DNA from: Treponema sp.
GTDB lineage: Bacteria > Spirochaetota > Spirochaetia > Treponematales > Breznakiellaceae
Assembly (NCBI GenBank): GCA_031267675.1
Contig: JAIRYT010000045.1
Coordinates: 1-43,980 of the forward strand
DNA: 43,980 bases
Direction of reading: 5' to 3'
Shown here: in pieces, positions 30,489 to 40,174 of the stretch
Position numbering within the stretch: the stretch's first letter is position 1
Layout of the letters: each line of letters begins with the position of its first letter
Position numbers and translations under genes: made by a program
The notes under the pieces: generated by a model
The model's database searches: none
Told to the model about the DNA's origin: nothing
The model's input: only the letters and a program-made list of their open reading frames with translations

Positions 30489-31549
30489 GTTTTTGACTTT
30501 GCCAGCAGCAGAAGACCGGCCGCGGTACAAAACACTACCGGTATCCAGGCGCCAAAAAGAGGCGGCAAAAGCCCTACCCGCGCGCTCATCATGCTTATCA
30601 TTTCTATAACATAATAAATAACCGCGGTTCCCAGGCTGGCCAAAAGGCTCATAAGCAAAATATTTTTTTTAAAACGTCCGCCCATGGTAAGCGATAAAAA
30701 AATCACGACAAACGACACCGCCGAAAACGAAAAGCGGTGGTGATAATCCGCCAAAGCGCTTACATAGGGAAGCCCCGCCCGTTTTAAATCCGCTACAAGC
30801 AGCCGTACTTCGCGCGCCTTTAAATCCGAAGACACCACGGCGCTTCTTTTAAAAGTATCGGGGGTTTCATTGTATTGATCCGGATCAAAAATAACCTGCG
30901 GCCGCAAAAAACCGTCCTGGTACGCGTAACGAAGCGGGTTTGACAAATTCCAGCGATCGTTTTTCCAGACGGCCTGGGGACTGCGGACCATTGACGCAAA
31001 AGTTTTATCCTCGTTTAATTCAATAATGGTTAATCCGTTTAAATTCCAGGAGTCGGGATCAAAATAGTCGACCACATAGATGAGCTTTCCGCCTTCGGCC
31101 TTTATTACCACGTCGGACTGGTTTTCTTCGTTTATTCTTCCAAGCAGTGTTGAACTCATTCTGTTTTTGATTCGCAGGGTGGGAACAACAACATTGTCCT
31201 CAAAAAAAAACGCGAAAAATGACGACAGGATTCCCGCGGCAATCAGGGGAAGGCAAAAGCGCCAAAAGGGAATACCCGATCCGGTTACCATAACCAGTTC
31301 GTTTCCCGCATAAAGATACCCTATGGTATACGATGCGGAAAAGAGCAGCGAAGCGGGCAGCGCGTAGGTAAAGCTTTTTGGCAAAAAGAAAAGGGACGTT
31401 TTTAATATTGCCCCTATCGCGGCTCCGTTATTAAGGTATTTAACCAGATTTAAAAAAAGATCAATTAAAAGCGCCAGCATCATGAACATAAGAAGCGAGA
31501 CAATCAAAACAGGAAAAAAATGTTTTAAAAGATACTTTTCCAGCGTCAT
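30485..31549 (-). CDS. lptG: LptF/LptG-family permease, second paralogue
   Basis: Integral membrane protein of the YjgP/YjgQ family (354 residues). Two or three N-terminal helices (about 8-120), a periplasmic beta-jellyroll domain (about 125-255, with WNLNGLTIIELNED) and three C-terminal helices are visible. In LPS-making bacteria LptF and LptG with LptB form the ABC exporter that lifts LPS from the inner membrane. Treponemes generally lack classical LPS, so the cargo here is uncertain. The ATG at 31549 (MTLEKYLLKHFF) overlaps the lptF stop by ATGA. The choice of LptG rather than LptF is by gene order. Confidence 0.85.
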   Translation of the reverse strand: MTLEKYLLKHFFPVLIVSLLMFMMLALLIDLFLNLVKYLNNGAAIGAILKTSLFFLPKSFTYALPASLLFSASYTIGYLYAGNELVMVTGSGIPFWRFCLPLIAAGILSSFFAFFFEDNVVVPTLRIKNRMSSTLLGRINEENQSDVVIKAEGGKLIYVVDYFDPDSWNLNGLTIIELNEDKTFASMVRSPQAVWKNDRWNLSNPLRYAYQDGFLRPQVIFDPDQYNETPDTFKRSAVVSSDLKAREVRLLVADLKRAGLPYVSALADYHHRFSFSAVSFVVIFLSLTMGGRFKKNILLMSLLASLGTAVIYYVIEMISMMSARVGLLPPLFGAWIPVVFCTAAGLLLLAKSKT

Positions 31550-32796
31550 GCAAGGAGCTTCTTTGCCGCCATAATACATCCCGCGGCCAAAGCGGCTATA
31601 TTGGGAAACCACATGGACCAGAACGGCGAAAAGCCCTGGTCCGTGCCGAATGACTGTCCGATAAGAAGGGCCGACCAGTAAAGCGCCGCTATAATCATGC
31701 CAAAAAGAAACCCTATCGTTTGTCCCGAACGTTTCGCAAGAAGGCCAAGAGAGACGGAAAGGAGCACGAAAAAAAGCGCGGCAAAGGGAATGGCGAATTT
31801 TTTATAATATTCCAGGCGGTAAATTGAAAGGCCGCGATCATTTTCGATTTCATGCACCGCACGGGAAACGCCCTCCTGTTCGGCGCCGAGCATTGACCTG
31901 TCCTGACCGCCGCCGCCGGCCCGCAGGAACGCTTCCAGTTTAAGGGAACTCTGCACAAGGCGCATTTTTTCGATTTGCAGCGTATTATTTATGACCGTTT
32001 CTTTTTGCCGTATTTCATTTTTGACATCTACCGAGCTCATTTCGCGGGGGCCGATACTATATTCCTGGATAATATCGTTTTGGGGAACAATATACTGCAG
32101 GGACAACGCGGACATGTAATCGTATGCTTCGCGTACATTTTCTTTGCCCGAGTGGACAAACGCGTCCGCAAGTTCAATGCTTATATTGCCGTCTTTGGTA
32201 TCCCTAAGGGAGGCGCTGTTTGCCAGAATCAGGCGGCGTTCCCCGTCCGCGGTTCTATCCATAATCAATATATCTTTGATTGCTTTGTCTTCGACCGGAC
32301 CGGTTACCACCAGGGTATCCTTAAAACGCTTGATTGAATTCGCTTCCAGTTCAAGCGCGGGATTTGAGTAGAGGATACGCTGGTAAAGACGCGAAAACTG
32401 CACCGTTCCCAACGGAAGCAGTACATCATTGGCGATAAAAGAAAAAAGCGACACAAGAATTCCAACAAACAGCGCCGGCATAAATACGGAACGGTACGAA
32501 AAGCCTGTTCCGCTTAAAACCAGAATCTCGTTATCGGAGCCAAGGCGTCCGGTAGTCATGAGTGTTCCGGTAAGAAAGGCAAACGGAGAGGCAAGCGCCA
32601 CAATTGCAGGGAACGAAAAAAAAAGGAGCAGGGCGACTTCGTTAAGGGGGACCCCCAGCGAGAGTACGTCGTTGGCCAAATACAGGATTTGATTAACAAA
32701 AAAAATGGAAAAGAAAAAAAGGAAACAGACAAAATAGGCAAAAAGCGTTTCCTTTGTGATATAAAAAAAAATAATCCTGGCGAAACGCCGTTCCAT
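31546..32796 (-). CDS. lptF: LptF/LptG-family permease, first paralogue
   Basis: A 416-residue membrane protein of the same YjgP/YjgQ family as its neighbour. It has N-terminal helices (from FARIIFFYITKETLFAYFV), a large periplasmic beta domain (about 125-330) and C-terminal helices (YKKFAIPFAALFFVLLSVSLGLLAKRSG). The last motif is highly conserved in LptF. It forms a pair with the next gene for export of an envelope lipid or glycolipid. It begins one base after the dut stop codon. No lptB is seen in the window. Confidence 0.87.
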   Translation of the reverse strand: MERRFARIIFFYITKETLFAYFVCFLFFFSIFFVNQILYLANDVLSLGVPLNEVALLLFFSFPAIVALASPFAFLTGTLMTTGRLGSDNEILVLSGTGFSYRSVFMPALFVGILVSLFSFIANDVLLPLGTVQFSRLYQRILYSNPALELEANSIKRFKDTLVVTGPVEDKAIKDILIMDRTADGERRLILANSASLRDTKDGNISIELADAFVHSGKENVREAYDYMSALSLQYIVPQNDIIQEYSIGPREMSSVDVKNEIRQKETVINNTLQIEKMRLVQSSLKLEAFLRAGGGGQDRSMLGAEQEGVSRAVHEIENDRGLSIYRLEYYKKFAIPFAALFFVLLSVSLGLLAKRSGQTIGFLFGMIIAALYWSALLIGQSFGTDQGFSPFWSMWFPNIAALAAGCIMAAKKLLA

Positions 32797-32797
32797 T

Positions 32798-33232
32798 TTA
32801 TGTCCCTGTCGAACCGAAACCGCCCTGCCCCCGTCCTGTCGGCGCGGGCTCCCCGTCTTTAAAATTCGCCTTTACAACAGGGGCGACAACAAGCTGCGCG
32901 ATTCGGTCTCCGTTTTTTATGGTGCGGGGTTCACTGCCCAAATTAACAAGAAGTATCTCAAGTTCGCCCCGGTAATCGCTGTCTATGGTTCCCGGCGCGT
33001 TAAGCACGGTAACGCCCGTTTTCCAGGCAAAACCCGAACGCGGCCTGACCTGCGCCTCAAAACCTTCCGGTATTTCAAGCACAAGCCCCGTGGGAACCTT
33101 TACCCGCTTTGCCGGATAAAGCACAATGTCCGCGTCGATACACGCCGCCAGATCCGCCCCCGCGGCGCCGGAAGTAGCGTAAAAAGGCAGCGCCGCGCCG
33201 CTTTTTTTGCGATATACCTTAACCGCCGTCAC
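32798..33232 (-). CDS. dut: dUTP diphosphatase
   Basis: Hydrolyses dUTP to dUMP and keeps uracil out of DNA, complementing the uracil-DNA glycosylase at 8322-9131. This is the trimeric form of 144 residues: AAGADLAACID, RPRSGFAWKTGVTVLNAPGTIDSDYRGE, NGDRIAQLV and the C-terminal RGQGGFGSTG that closes over the active site. It lies 31 bases after pnp and directly before lptF. Confidence 0.97.
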   Translation of the reverse strand: MTAVKVYRKKSGAALPFYATSGAAGADLAACIDADIVLYPAKRVKVPTGLVLEIPEGFEAQVRPRSGFAWKTGVTVLNAPGTIDSDYRGELEILLVNLGSEPRTIKNGDRIAQLVVAPVVKANFKDGEPAPTGRGQGGFGSTGT

Positions 33233-33263
33233 GTCCGCCCGCCTCCGGTTTTAACCGCTTCGG

Positions 33264-35426
33264 CTAAAAACGGCGGCGGTTGTCACGCGGCGGGCGCGGC
33301 CGGTCATGGTAGCGGCCGCCCGAATCGTCTTCCGGCGACGCGCCGTCCGGATCAATCGCGTCAATATAGGAAAGATTAAGCCGGCCCATCTTGTCGATCT
33401 CCAAAAGTTTAACGGGAATCTCCTGGCCTTCGTGCAGTATGTCGCTTACCTGCGCGATACGCTGGCGGGAAAGCCGCGAAATATGGACCAGCCCTTCCTT
33501 TCCGGGAAGTATTTCTACAAACGCGCCAAATTCCATAATCCGTTTAACCGTACCCTGATATATCCGGCCGGTTTCCGGATCGGAGACAATTCCCAAAACA
33601 GCGGTTTTTGCTTCTTCCGCGTCTTTGGTATTACGCCCGTAAATGGTTACCGTGCCGTCGTTTTCGGTGTTGATGGTAACGCTGTACTGTTCGCAAAGCG
33701 CCTTTACATTTTTACCGCCCGGCCCTATCAGCGCCCCGATTTTGTCAACATCAATACGCAGGGTAACGATTTTGGGAGCAAATTCGCTGATTGTACCCGC
33801 AGGCTCCTTTATGGTCTCGTTCATAATTCCCAGTATGTGAAGCCTGCCCTGTTTTGCCTGGGCGAGCGCCTTTTGCAGGATTTCCGCGCTGACGCCGGAA
33901 ATCTTGATATCCATCTGGAAACCGGTTATTCCGTTTTCGGTGCCGGCAACCTTAAAGTCCATGTCGCCCAGGTGATCTTCTTCGCCCAGAATATCGGAAA
34001 GAACCACATAACGGCTGCCGTCGCTGATAAGCCCCATGGCAATACCGGCGACCGGTTTTTTTATGGGTACTCCGGCGTGGAGCATGGAAAGCGTTCCTCC
34101 GCAGACACTCGCCATTGACGAGGAGCCGTTTGATTCCAGGATTTCCGACACCACGCGGATTGTATAGGGGAACTCGTCTTTTGAAGGGATCATCGGCGCA
34201 AGGCTCCGGCGGGCCAGATTGCCGTGGCCGATTTCGCGGCGTCCGGTGCCGAGCCTTCCTACTTCGCCCACCGAAAAGGGCGGAAAATTATAGTGCAAAA
34301 GAAAATTTTCGCGCTTGTCGCCTTCGATATCGTCAAAAACCTGCTCGTCCATAACGGTTCCCAGCGTCGTTACCGCCAGGGCCTGTGTTTCGCCCCGGGT
34401 AAACAGCGCCGAACCGTGGGTGCGTTCAAGCAGGCCGATTTCGCAGCTAATGGGCCGTATTTCTTCGGTACCGCGCCCGTCGACACGCCGGCCCCTGTCC
34501 AAAATGGAAGAACGAAGAATCTCGTACTGCATATCCTCAAAAAGCGCGCCAAAAAGTTTTTTTTGAAATTCATCTTCCAGTTGCGCGGCGTATTTTTGGG
34601 CGAGCGCTGTTTTTACCGCCCTGACCGAATCATGCCGGCTTTCCTTGGAAGGTTCAAAACAGGCCTTTTCCAGCTGCGGATACGCTTCGCTTCGTATCGC
34701 GCCGGCGTTTTCCAGGCTGTGCGTGTCGGCGGCAAACGGAAGCTTTTCCCTGCCCGCCAGATCGCGCAGCTTTTCCTGCAGCGAACAAAGTTCGCCGATT
34801 ACTTCCCGCGCTTTTTCCAGCGCCTTTACCATCAGTTCTTCGCTGGCTTCATGCGCGCCGCCCTCGACCATGGTTATGCCGTCTTTTGTCCCCGCGACGA
34901 CAATTTCAAGGAGCGATTTTTCTATTTCTTCGTATGTCGGGTTGACGACAAGCTCGTCATTAACGGCGCATACCCGCACTCCGGCGACAGGGCCGCCAAA
35001 GGGAATGTCGGAAATATGAACCGCCGCGGAAGCCGCGATAATCGCCAGAATATCGGGGGGATTTACCTGATCGGCCGATATTGTCGTGGGGACAATCTGT
35101 ATTTCGCGCCCAAAGCCTTTGTCAAACAGCGGACGCATGGGCCTGTCGATGAGGCGGGAAACCAGAATTTCCCTGTCTTTGGGACGGGTTTCCCGCTTAA
35201 TAAAACCGCCGGGAATCTTTCCCGCCGCGTAATACTTTTCGTTGTAATCAACGGTAAGCGGCACATAGTCAAGACCTTCTACCGAATCCTGCGACGCGCA
35301 GGCGGTTGCCAGCACCGCGGAACCTTCGTACCGGGCAAAAACCGATCCGTTGGCCTGCTTTGCCATTTTGCCTGTTTCCAGAATTAATTCTTTTCCGGCG
35401 ATTGTATGTGTTATGGTATGTATCAT
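33264..35426 (-). CDS. pnp: Polyribonucleotide nucleotidyltransferase
   Basis: Phosphorolytic 3'-5' exoribonuclease of mRNA decay (720 residues, trimer). Two RNase PH domains are visible ([27 protein letters not shown]; the second with [29 protein letters not shown] and [12 protein letters not shown]), then a KH domain ([15 protein letters not shown]) and an S1 domain ([31 protein letters not shown]). A basic tail [13 protein letters not shown] ends the protein. Its ATG overlaps the rpsO stop by four bases, the classic rpsO-pnp arrangement. Confidence 0.97.
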   Translation of the reverse strand: MIHTITHTIAGKELILETGKMAKQANGSVFARYEGSAVLATACASQDSVEGLDYVPLTVDYNEKYYAAGKIPGGFIKRETRPKDREILVSRLIDRPMRPLFDKGFGREIQIVPTTISADQVNPPDILAIIAASAAVHISDIPFGGPVAGVRVCAVNDELVVNPTYEEIEKSLLEIVVAGTKDGITMVEGGAHEASEELMVKALEKAREVIGELCSLQEKLRDLAGREKLPFAADTHSLENAGAIRSEAYPQLEKACFEPSKESRHDSVRAVKTALAQKYAAQLEDEFQKKLFGALFEDMQYEILRSSILDRGRRVDGRGTEEIRPISCEIGLLERTHGSALFTRGETQALAVTTLGTVMDEQVFDDIEGDKRENFLLHYNFPPFSVGEVGRLGTGRREIGHGNLARRSLAPMIPSKDEFPYTIRVVSEILESNGSSSMASVCGGTLSMLHAGVPIKKPVAGIAMGLISDGSRYVVLSDILGEEDHLGDMDFKVAGTENGITGFQMDIKISGVSAEILQKALAQAKQGRLHILGIMNETIKEPAGTISEFAPKIVTLRIDVDKIGALIGPGGKNVKALCEQYSVTINTENDGTVTIYGRNTKDAEEAKTAVLGIVSDPETGRIYQGTVKRIMEFGAFVEILPGKEGLVHISRLSRQRIAQVSDILHEGQEIPVKLLEIDKMGRLNLSYIDAIDPDGASPEDDSGGRYHDRPRPPRDNRRRF

Positions 35427-35692
35427 TTGCGAAGACCCAATTCCTTAATAAGTGAACGGTATTTTTCAAGATTGACCCGTTGAAGGTACTTGAGCATGCG
35501 CCGCCGTTGACCTACCAGGATTAAAAGTCCCCGTTGACTCGATTTATCTTTCTTGAACCGCTTGCAATGCTCCGTCAACTGACTGATCCGTTTGGTCAAC
35601 AGGGCAATTTGAACTTCCGAAGCTCCCGTATCTTTTTCGTTTTTACCGAATTTTACGATGGTAGAAGTTACATCCTCTTTGCTTAAAGCCAT
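35423..35692 (-). CDS. rpsO: 30S ribosomal protein uS15
   Basis: Primary 16S rRNA binding protein of the small subunit (89 residues, normal length). The signature [30 protein letters not shown] is seen in consecutive parts near residues 41-70. GAGGAG lies five bases before the ATG. Located between ribF and pnp in the long translation operon. In enterobacteria S15 represses its own translation through a leader structure; no such structure was evident in the 32 bases upstream. Confidence 0.97.
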   Translation of the reverse strand: MALSKEDVTSTIVKFGKNEKDTGASEVQIALLTKRISQLTEHCKRFKKDKSSQRGLLILVGQRRRMLKYLQRVNLEKYRSLIKELGLRK

Positions 35693-35724
35693 AAATACTC
35701 CTCTCTAATGTGCATATCGCCGAC

Positions 35725-36306
35725 TTAATGTATGTACAAAGCGCGGCGGGTAAGCTTTCTTCCCAGCAGGAGATGGGCGTCTTCAAAGCGGCCCGCCTCA
35801 ATACACTCCCGTATGCGGCTGGAACTAACCGGCTTACCGCCTTCAAGCACGCGATTCTGAATCTCCACTTCGATTCCCCGCTCTTTGGCAAGCGCCTTGA
35901 ACGCTTCCGCTCCGGTATCGCGCCTGAAACCGCAGTAAAAATTATCCCCGACCGCGGCATAGGCGCAGCTTAGGTATACTTTAAGGGAATTGACAAAATC
36001 CCTGCCACTCATTCTACTGAAATTTTTTGAAAAGTCAATGATCACACAGAACTCCACCCCCGCTTCTTCAAAAAGCGCGCATTTTTCGTCAAAGGAACTG
36101 ATGTCCCCCCGGTATGAGGCGTTTTCTTTCGGGCTTTTTTTGAATGTTACCACGGTGGGGATCAGCGCCGGCGACCGGGCGCTGATTCGGGCCAGCAAGG
36201 CCTGGTGGCCCCGGTGTACGCCGTCAAAAACACCGATGGTAACGGCGGTGTTTCCCTTGTACAAAGGCCCGTTTTGGAGGTCTTCCCAGTTTAAAACGCG
36301 GATCAT
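35725..36306 (-). CDS. ribF: FAD synthetase, RibF without kinase domain
   Basis: A 193-residue protein that corresponds to the N-terminal adenylyltransferase domain of bifunctional RibF, which makes FAD from FMN and ATP. The nucleotidyltransferase motif GVFDGVHRGH and the later SSSRIRECIEAGRFEDAHLLLGR are present. The chain ends eight or nine residues after LLGR, where full RibF (about 300 residues) enters the riboflavin kinase domain; the remaining 32 bases before rpsO cannot encode it. The start at 36306 has GGGGAG seven bases upstream inside the end of truB; the longer open frame upstream lacks similarity. Riboflavin kinase must come from elsewhere, or FMN is taken up. Confidence 0.87.
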   Translation of the reverse strand: MIRVLNWEDLQNGPLYKGNTAVTIGVFDGVHRGHQALLARISARSPALIPTVVTFKKSPKENASYRGDISSFDEKCALFEEAGVEFCVIIDFSKNFSRMSGRDFVNSLKVYLSCAYAAVGDNFYCGFRRDTGAEAFKALAKERGIEVEIQNRVLEGGKPVSSSRIRECIEAGRFEDAHLLLGRKLTRRALYIH

Positions 36307-36310
36307 ACGG

Positions 36311-37216
36311 CTACTCCCCGCCCACAAACGCGTAGGTCCAGCCCTGTTTTTCTTTCCGGATAAGCGCCGCAAGCGTATTCCGCTCGCGTTCAAAAACAGC
36401 CAGACGGGAGCCGTCTTCCCCGCCGGGAGGGACCAGGCGCAGCGACTCGATATTTTTACCGTTGGCAAGCGCCCGCGAAGTTTCCCGGTCCGTGTACAGG
36501 ACGGGCGTTCCAAGCCGTTCAAAAAGACCCGGATCCACCGGCAGCGCGCCCGCCTTAAACGCGCTCCAGGCGGGATCTCCAAAAGGGGCCGGGGGAAGTT
36601 CCACCGCCTCGTCAAGCAAAAACGGACCGACGGAACTGCGGGTAAGTTCTTTTAGATACGCGCGGGAACGGGCCGCCAGCGCGATGTCCCGCGCAAGAGA
36701 ACGCAGGTAGGTTCCCGCGGAACAGCTTACTTCAAGTTCCGCCTCGCCGTTTTTGTACGAAAGAAGATTGATCCCGTAAATCGTCACGGGGCGTTTTTTC
36801 ATTTCGACGGCGCCGCCGGATCGGGCGATTTCCCAGGCGCGCCTGCCGTCAACATGGATTGCCGAATAAAGCGGCGGGGCCTGCAGTATTGTACCGCGAA
36901 AGCGGTCAAGCGCCTCTGCAAGAAGATCCTCCGGGGGCGGCGGGGCGCTGGCGATAACGGTTCCTTCGGGATCAAGGGTGTCTGTTTCGTCCCCAAAGTG
37001 AATTAACGTGCGGTATGTTTTGTCGCAGTGTAAAAAAAACGAAGAGAGTTTAACGGTTCTGCCGATAAGGACGACCAGCAGGCCCCGCGCGAATTTATCA
37101 AGGGTCCCGGTGTGGCAGACTTTGCCGGTGTTAAAAATTTTTTTAATCGGCGACAGTGTTTCAAACGAAGTCAGGCCCGCTCTTTTATTGAGCAGCAGAT
37201 AGGACAGATCCGTCAT
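36311..37216 (-). CDS. truB: tRNA pseudouridine(55) synthase
   Basis: Makes pseudouridine 55 in the tRNA T loop. It has 301 residues with the catalytic D40 in HTGTLDKFARGLL (family GTLDPxATGLL), plus YRTLIHFGDETDTLDPEG and FRGTILQAPPLYSAIHVDGRRAWE split over residues 70-125. The proline after the catalytic aspartate is replaced by lysine, which I take for lineage variation. It follows rbfA by eight bases and precedes ribF by four, the standard infB-rbfA-truB-ribF order. Confidence 0.95.
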   Translation of the reverse strand: MTDLSYLLLNKRAGLTSFETLSPIKKIFNTGKVCHTGTLDKFARGLLVVLIGRTVKLSSFFLHCDKTYRTLIHFGDETDTLDPEGTVIASAPPPPEDLLAEALDRFRGTILQAPPLYSAIHVDGRRAWEIARSGGAVEMKKRPVTIYGINLLSYKNGEAELEVSCSAGTYLRSLARDIALAARSRAYLKELTRSSVGPFLLDEAVELPPAPFGDPAWSAFKAGALPVDPGLFERLGTPVLYTDRETSRALANGKNIESLRLVPPGGEDGSRLAVFERERNTLAALIRKEKQGWTYAFVGGE

Positions 37217-37224
37217 CGTTCCGC

Positions 37225-37587
37225 TTATGATAATTCCGCCTGTGAATTAACCAGTGTGTCAATCTTTTGAATCATATCAAAGCCTTCGCGGATTCCCGTA
37301 TCCGCGTGAAAGCGGAGTTTTGGGGTTACCCGGATATGCATAAGGCGGGCAAGCTCGGCCTGAATAAAACCGGCGGCGCTTTGCAGTCCCTTTACGCCTT
37401 TGGCAAGCCCTTCTTCTGTCTTAAAACTTGAAACAAATACTTCGGCATAGGCGATGTCTTTGGACACTTCGACGCGGGTTACCGAAAGAAACGAGTCGAC
37501 CCTTGGATCCTTTATTTTACCGCTTAAAATAAGGCTGCCGATTTTTTCCCGCATAAGCGAGCCTATCCGCTCGATTCTGTGTTCCAT
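37225..37587 (-). CDS. rbfA: Ribosome-binding factor A
   Basis: A 120-residue KH-like protein that binds the 30S subunit during late 16S rRNA maturation and matters in the cold. The N-terminal HRIERIGSLMREKIGSLILSG, the strand pattern VEVSKDIAYAEVFVSSF and the typical FIQAELARLMHIRVTPKLRF motif are clear. It lies three bases after infB and before truB. Confidence 0.96.
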   Translation of the reverse strand: MEHRIERIGSLMREKIGSLILSGKIKDPRVDSFLSVTRVEVSKDIAYAEVFVSSFKTEEGLAKGVKGLQSAAGFIQAELARLMHIRVTPKLRFHADTGIREGFDMIQKIDTLVNSQAELS

Positions 37588-37590
37588 AAA

Positions 37591-40056
37591 TTATGACGGG
37601 CCTGCCTTTTGTTCCACGCTGTCAAGTTTACGGGCGACCTGTATAACCTCAAAAATTTCGAGCTGGTCGCCCACCTGTATGTTGTCATAATTTTCCACGC
37701 CAAGGCCGCATTCAAAACCGGCGGCGACTTCGCGCGCGTCGTCCTTAAAACGCTTAAGGCTTGAGATCTTTCCCGTGTGTATGACGATCCCTTCCCGGAT
37801 AACATTTACCTGCGCGCTTCGTTTAATCGCGCCGGTCAATACATAAATACCGGCGATTGTTCCCGCTTTGGGAACCTTAAAGGTATTGCGTACCTCGGCG
37901 GTGGCTATAATGTCTTCGCGGGTGTCGGGTTTAAGCATGCCTTCAAGGGCGTGTTCGATTTCTTCGACCGCCTTGTAGATGACGTTGTATTTACGGACTT
38001 CTACTTTTTCCTGATCGGCCAGCGCCTTTGCCTTGGGAGTCGGCCGTACATTAAAGCCGATAAGAATCGCGTTGCTCGCCGTAGCCAGATCGACATCGCC
38101 TTCGTTAATGGCGCCGGGAAGCGCCTGAATTACATTGACCCGCACTTCGCGGTTGGAAAGCTTTTCAAGGCTTGAACGCAGCGCTTCCGCCGAGCCCTGC
38201 ACGTCGGCCTTGATAACCACCTTGAGTTCCTGAATGGCGCCTTCGTTGATCGTATCATAAAGATTATCGAGCGTTACCTTTCTGATATTTTTTGCGTCTT
38301 CAAAGCGTTTAAGTTCCTGCCGTTTCGAGGATACGCCCCGCGCGTTCTTTTCGTCGTCGACCACCTGAAAGGGATCGCCCGCGTTGGGAATTCCTTCAAA
38401 GCCCAAAACTTCGACAGGCATGGCCGGCGTCGCTTTTTCTGTTTTTTCGCCGCGGTCGTTAAAAATCGCGCGGACCTTTCCGGGCCAGACGCCCGCGACA
38501 AACGAATCGCCGACCTTAAGGGATCCGCGTTCGATCATTACCGTAGCGACAACACCCCTCCCGTGATCGATGCGCGATTCAAGAATTTTGCCTTCGGCGT
38601 TGCGGTCATAATTTGCCTTAAGATCAAGAATCTCCGCCTGGAGCAGTATCGCTTCGACAAGCTTGTCGATGCCTTCTTTTTTGAGGGCCGATACTTCTAC
38701 AAACATTGTCTGTCCGCCCCAGTCTTCGCTGATAAGGCCGCGTTCGGAAAGCTGTGTTTTGACGCGGTCAATGTTCGCTTCGGGTTTGTCAATTTTATTT
38801 ACCGCGACAATAATGGGAACAGCCGCTTCTTTGGCGTGGGTAATCGCCTCCAGTGTCTGCGGCATTACGCCGTCGTCGGCGGCGACAACCAGCACGACAA
38901 TGTCGGTAATTTGCGCGCCGCGCGCGCGCATGCGGGTAAACGCTTCGTGGCCGGGCGTGTCAAGAAAGGCGATGGAGCCCTCGGGGGTGTCGACCATGTA
39001 CGCGCCAATATGCTGGGTAATGCCGCCGAATTCGCCTGAAACCACATCGGAGCTGCGTATCGCGTCCAGCAGTTTTGTTTTACCGTGGTCCACATGGCCC
39101 ATAACCGTTACCACCGGAGGACGCCGCATCATGGTATCTTCGCCGTCAATACCGGTGTCGATGAGCGTTTCATCGTAAAGGCTGACGATTTTTACTTCCG
39201 CGCCGAATTCCGAGGCAAGTATGGTGGCGGTATCGGCGTCGATCTGCTGGTTGATGGTAACCATCATTCCCATACTCATAAGCTTCTGGATCAGATCCGA
39301 AGCCTTAAGATTCATTTTACGCGCAAGTTCCGAAACAGAAATAACTTCCATGATATCGATTGATTTGGGAACCGGATTGGCGATATGGGTTATTTTCTTT
39401 TTGGTCTGGAGGAGTTTTTCCTCCATCTCCTGTTCCTTGCGCTGGTAAACGGTTTTTTTGGCCTTAAACGACTTCTTTACCGGGCCCTTTCCGTCGGGAG
39501 GAGGCGCGGCGCTTGTTCCGGGACGCTGAGGACGCGGGGTAAAACCGGGCCTTCCCTGGGTAAAACCGCTTCTGCCGCCCGGTCCGGTTCCCGGCTGGCG
39601 CGGGGTAAAGCCCGGCCCGCCCGTTCCCGGCTGACGCGGAGTAAAGCGCCCGCCCGGCCCGGAAGGCCGTCCTGTTCCCTGGGGCCGGTTATCCCGCTGG
39701 CCGACGGGGCGGCCGCCGACTCTGCCGGCGCTGCCGGCCGGCCGCTGCGCAAACGGACTGGACTCGCCGACCTGCCGGCCGCCGACCTTGCCTGCGGCTC
39801 CAACCGGCCGCTGGGTAAGCGGCATGGAGACGGCTTTTCGCACCGGTTTTTCGGCTTCGGTTTCCGGTTTTGGCTCCTGAACCTGAACAACCACTTTGGG
39901 AGTTTTTTTAACCACCGCCTTTTGAGGAGGAAAGGCGCTTTTCTTTTTAACAACCACAACTTTGCGGCGTTCGACGGGCGCGGCGGCAGCTTCGCCTTTT
40001 GATTTGACGTGCTTAATAAGTTCGACTTTTGGTTTTTGTCCGTTTTCCTCTGCCAT
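37591..40056 (-). CDS. infB: Translation initiation factor IF-2
   Basis: GTPase that places initiator tRNA on the ribosome (821 residues). The first 215 residues are basic, disordered and rich in G, P and R, with short repeats of the type QRPxGxAGxVGGR. An IF2_N helix bundle ([20 protein letters not shown]) is followed by the G domain with GHVDHGKT at 320-327, DTPGHE and NKID, then domains II, III and IV. AAGGAAG precedes the ATG. It is separated from nusA by a 118-bp gap that contains GC-rich inverted repeats but no recognisable gene. Confidence 0.97.
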   Translation of the reverse strand: MAEENGQKPKVELIKHVKSKGEAAAAPVERRKVVVVKKKSAFPPQKAVVKKTPKVVVQVQEPKPETEAEKPVRKAVSMPLTQRPVGAAGKVGGRQVGESSPFAQRPAGSAGRVGGRPVGQRDNRPQGTGRPSGPGGRFTPRQPGTGGPGFTPRQPGTGPGGRSGFTQGRPGFTPRPQRPGTSAAPPPDGKGPVKKSFKAKKTVYQRKEQEMEEKLLQTKKKITHIANPVPKSIDIMEVISVSELARKMNLKASDLIQKLMSMGMMVTINQQIDADTATILASEFGAEVKIVSLYDETLIDTGIDGEDTMMRRPPVVTVMGHVDHGKTKLLDAIRSSDVVSGEFGGITQHIGAYMVDTPEGSIAFLDTPGHEAFTRMRARGAQITDIVVLVVAADDGVMPQTLEAITHAKEAAVPIIVAVNKIDKPEANIDRVKTQLSERGLISEDWGGQTMFVEVSALKKEGIDKLVEAILLQAEILDLKANYDRNAEGKILESRIDHGRGVVATVMIERGSLKVGDSFVAGVWPGKVRAIFNDRGEKTEKATPAMPVEVLGFEGIPNAGDPFQVVDDEKNARGVSSKRQELKRFEDAKNIRKVTLDNLYDTINEGAIQELKVVIKADVQGSAEALRSSLEKLSNREVRVNVIQALPGAINEGDVDLATASNAILIGFNVRPTPKAKALADQEKVEVRKYNVIYKAVEEIEHALEGMLKPDTREDIIATAEVRNTFKVPKAGTIAGIYVLTGAIKRSAQVNVIREGIVIHTGKISSLKRFKDDAREVAAGFECGLGVENYDNIQVGDQLEIFEVIQVARKLDSVEQKAGPS

Positions 40057-40174
40057 TTTCTTCCTTGTTCGCGGGCGTTTATTCGCGCGCCGATTTACTA
40101 CTCCCGTAGCTATAGTTTATTCGAGCCCCTTCCCGGCCTGTTCCGGTAAAAATCCGTTCTTTACGGCCTGTGCT

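Noticed and set aside
34224-35387. Long open frame of 387 codons antisense to pnp on the plus strand
   Set aside because: It lacks any recognisable motif or ribosome binding site, and pnp on the other strand is complete and conserved. It reflects third-position GC bias. The same applies to the antisense frames over greA, priA, folP and infB.
40057-40174. tRNA or small gene between nusA and infB
   Set aside because: A TTCGAG word and several GC-rich inverted repeats occur, but no cloverleaf can be drawn and no open frame has a ribosome binding site.
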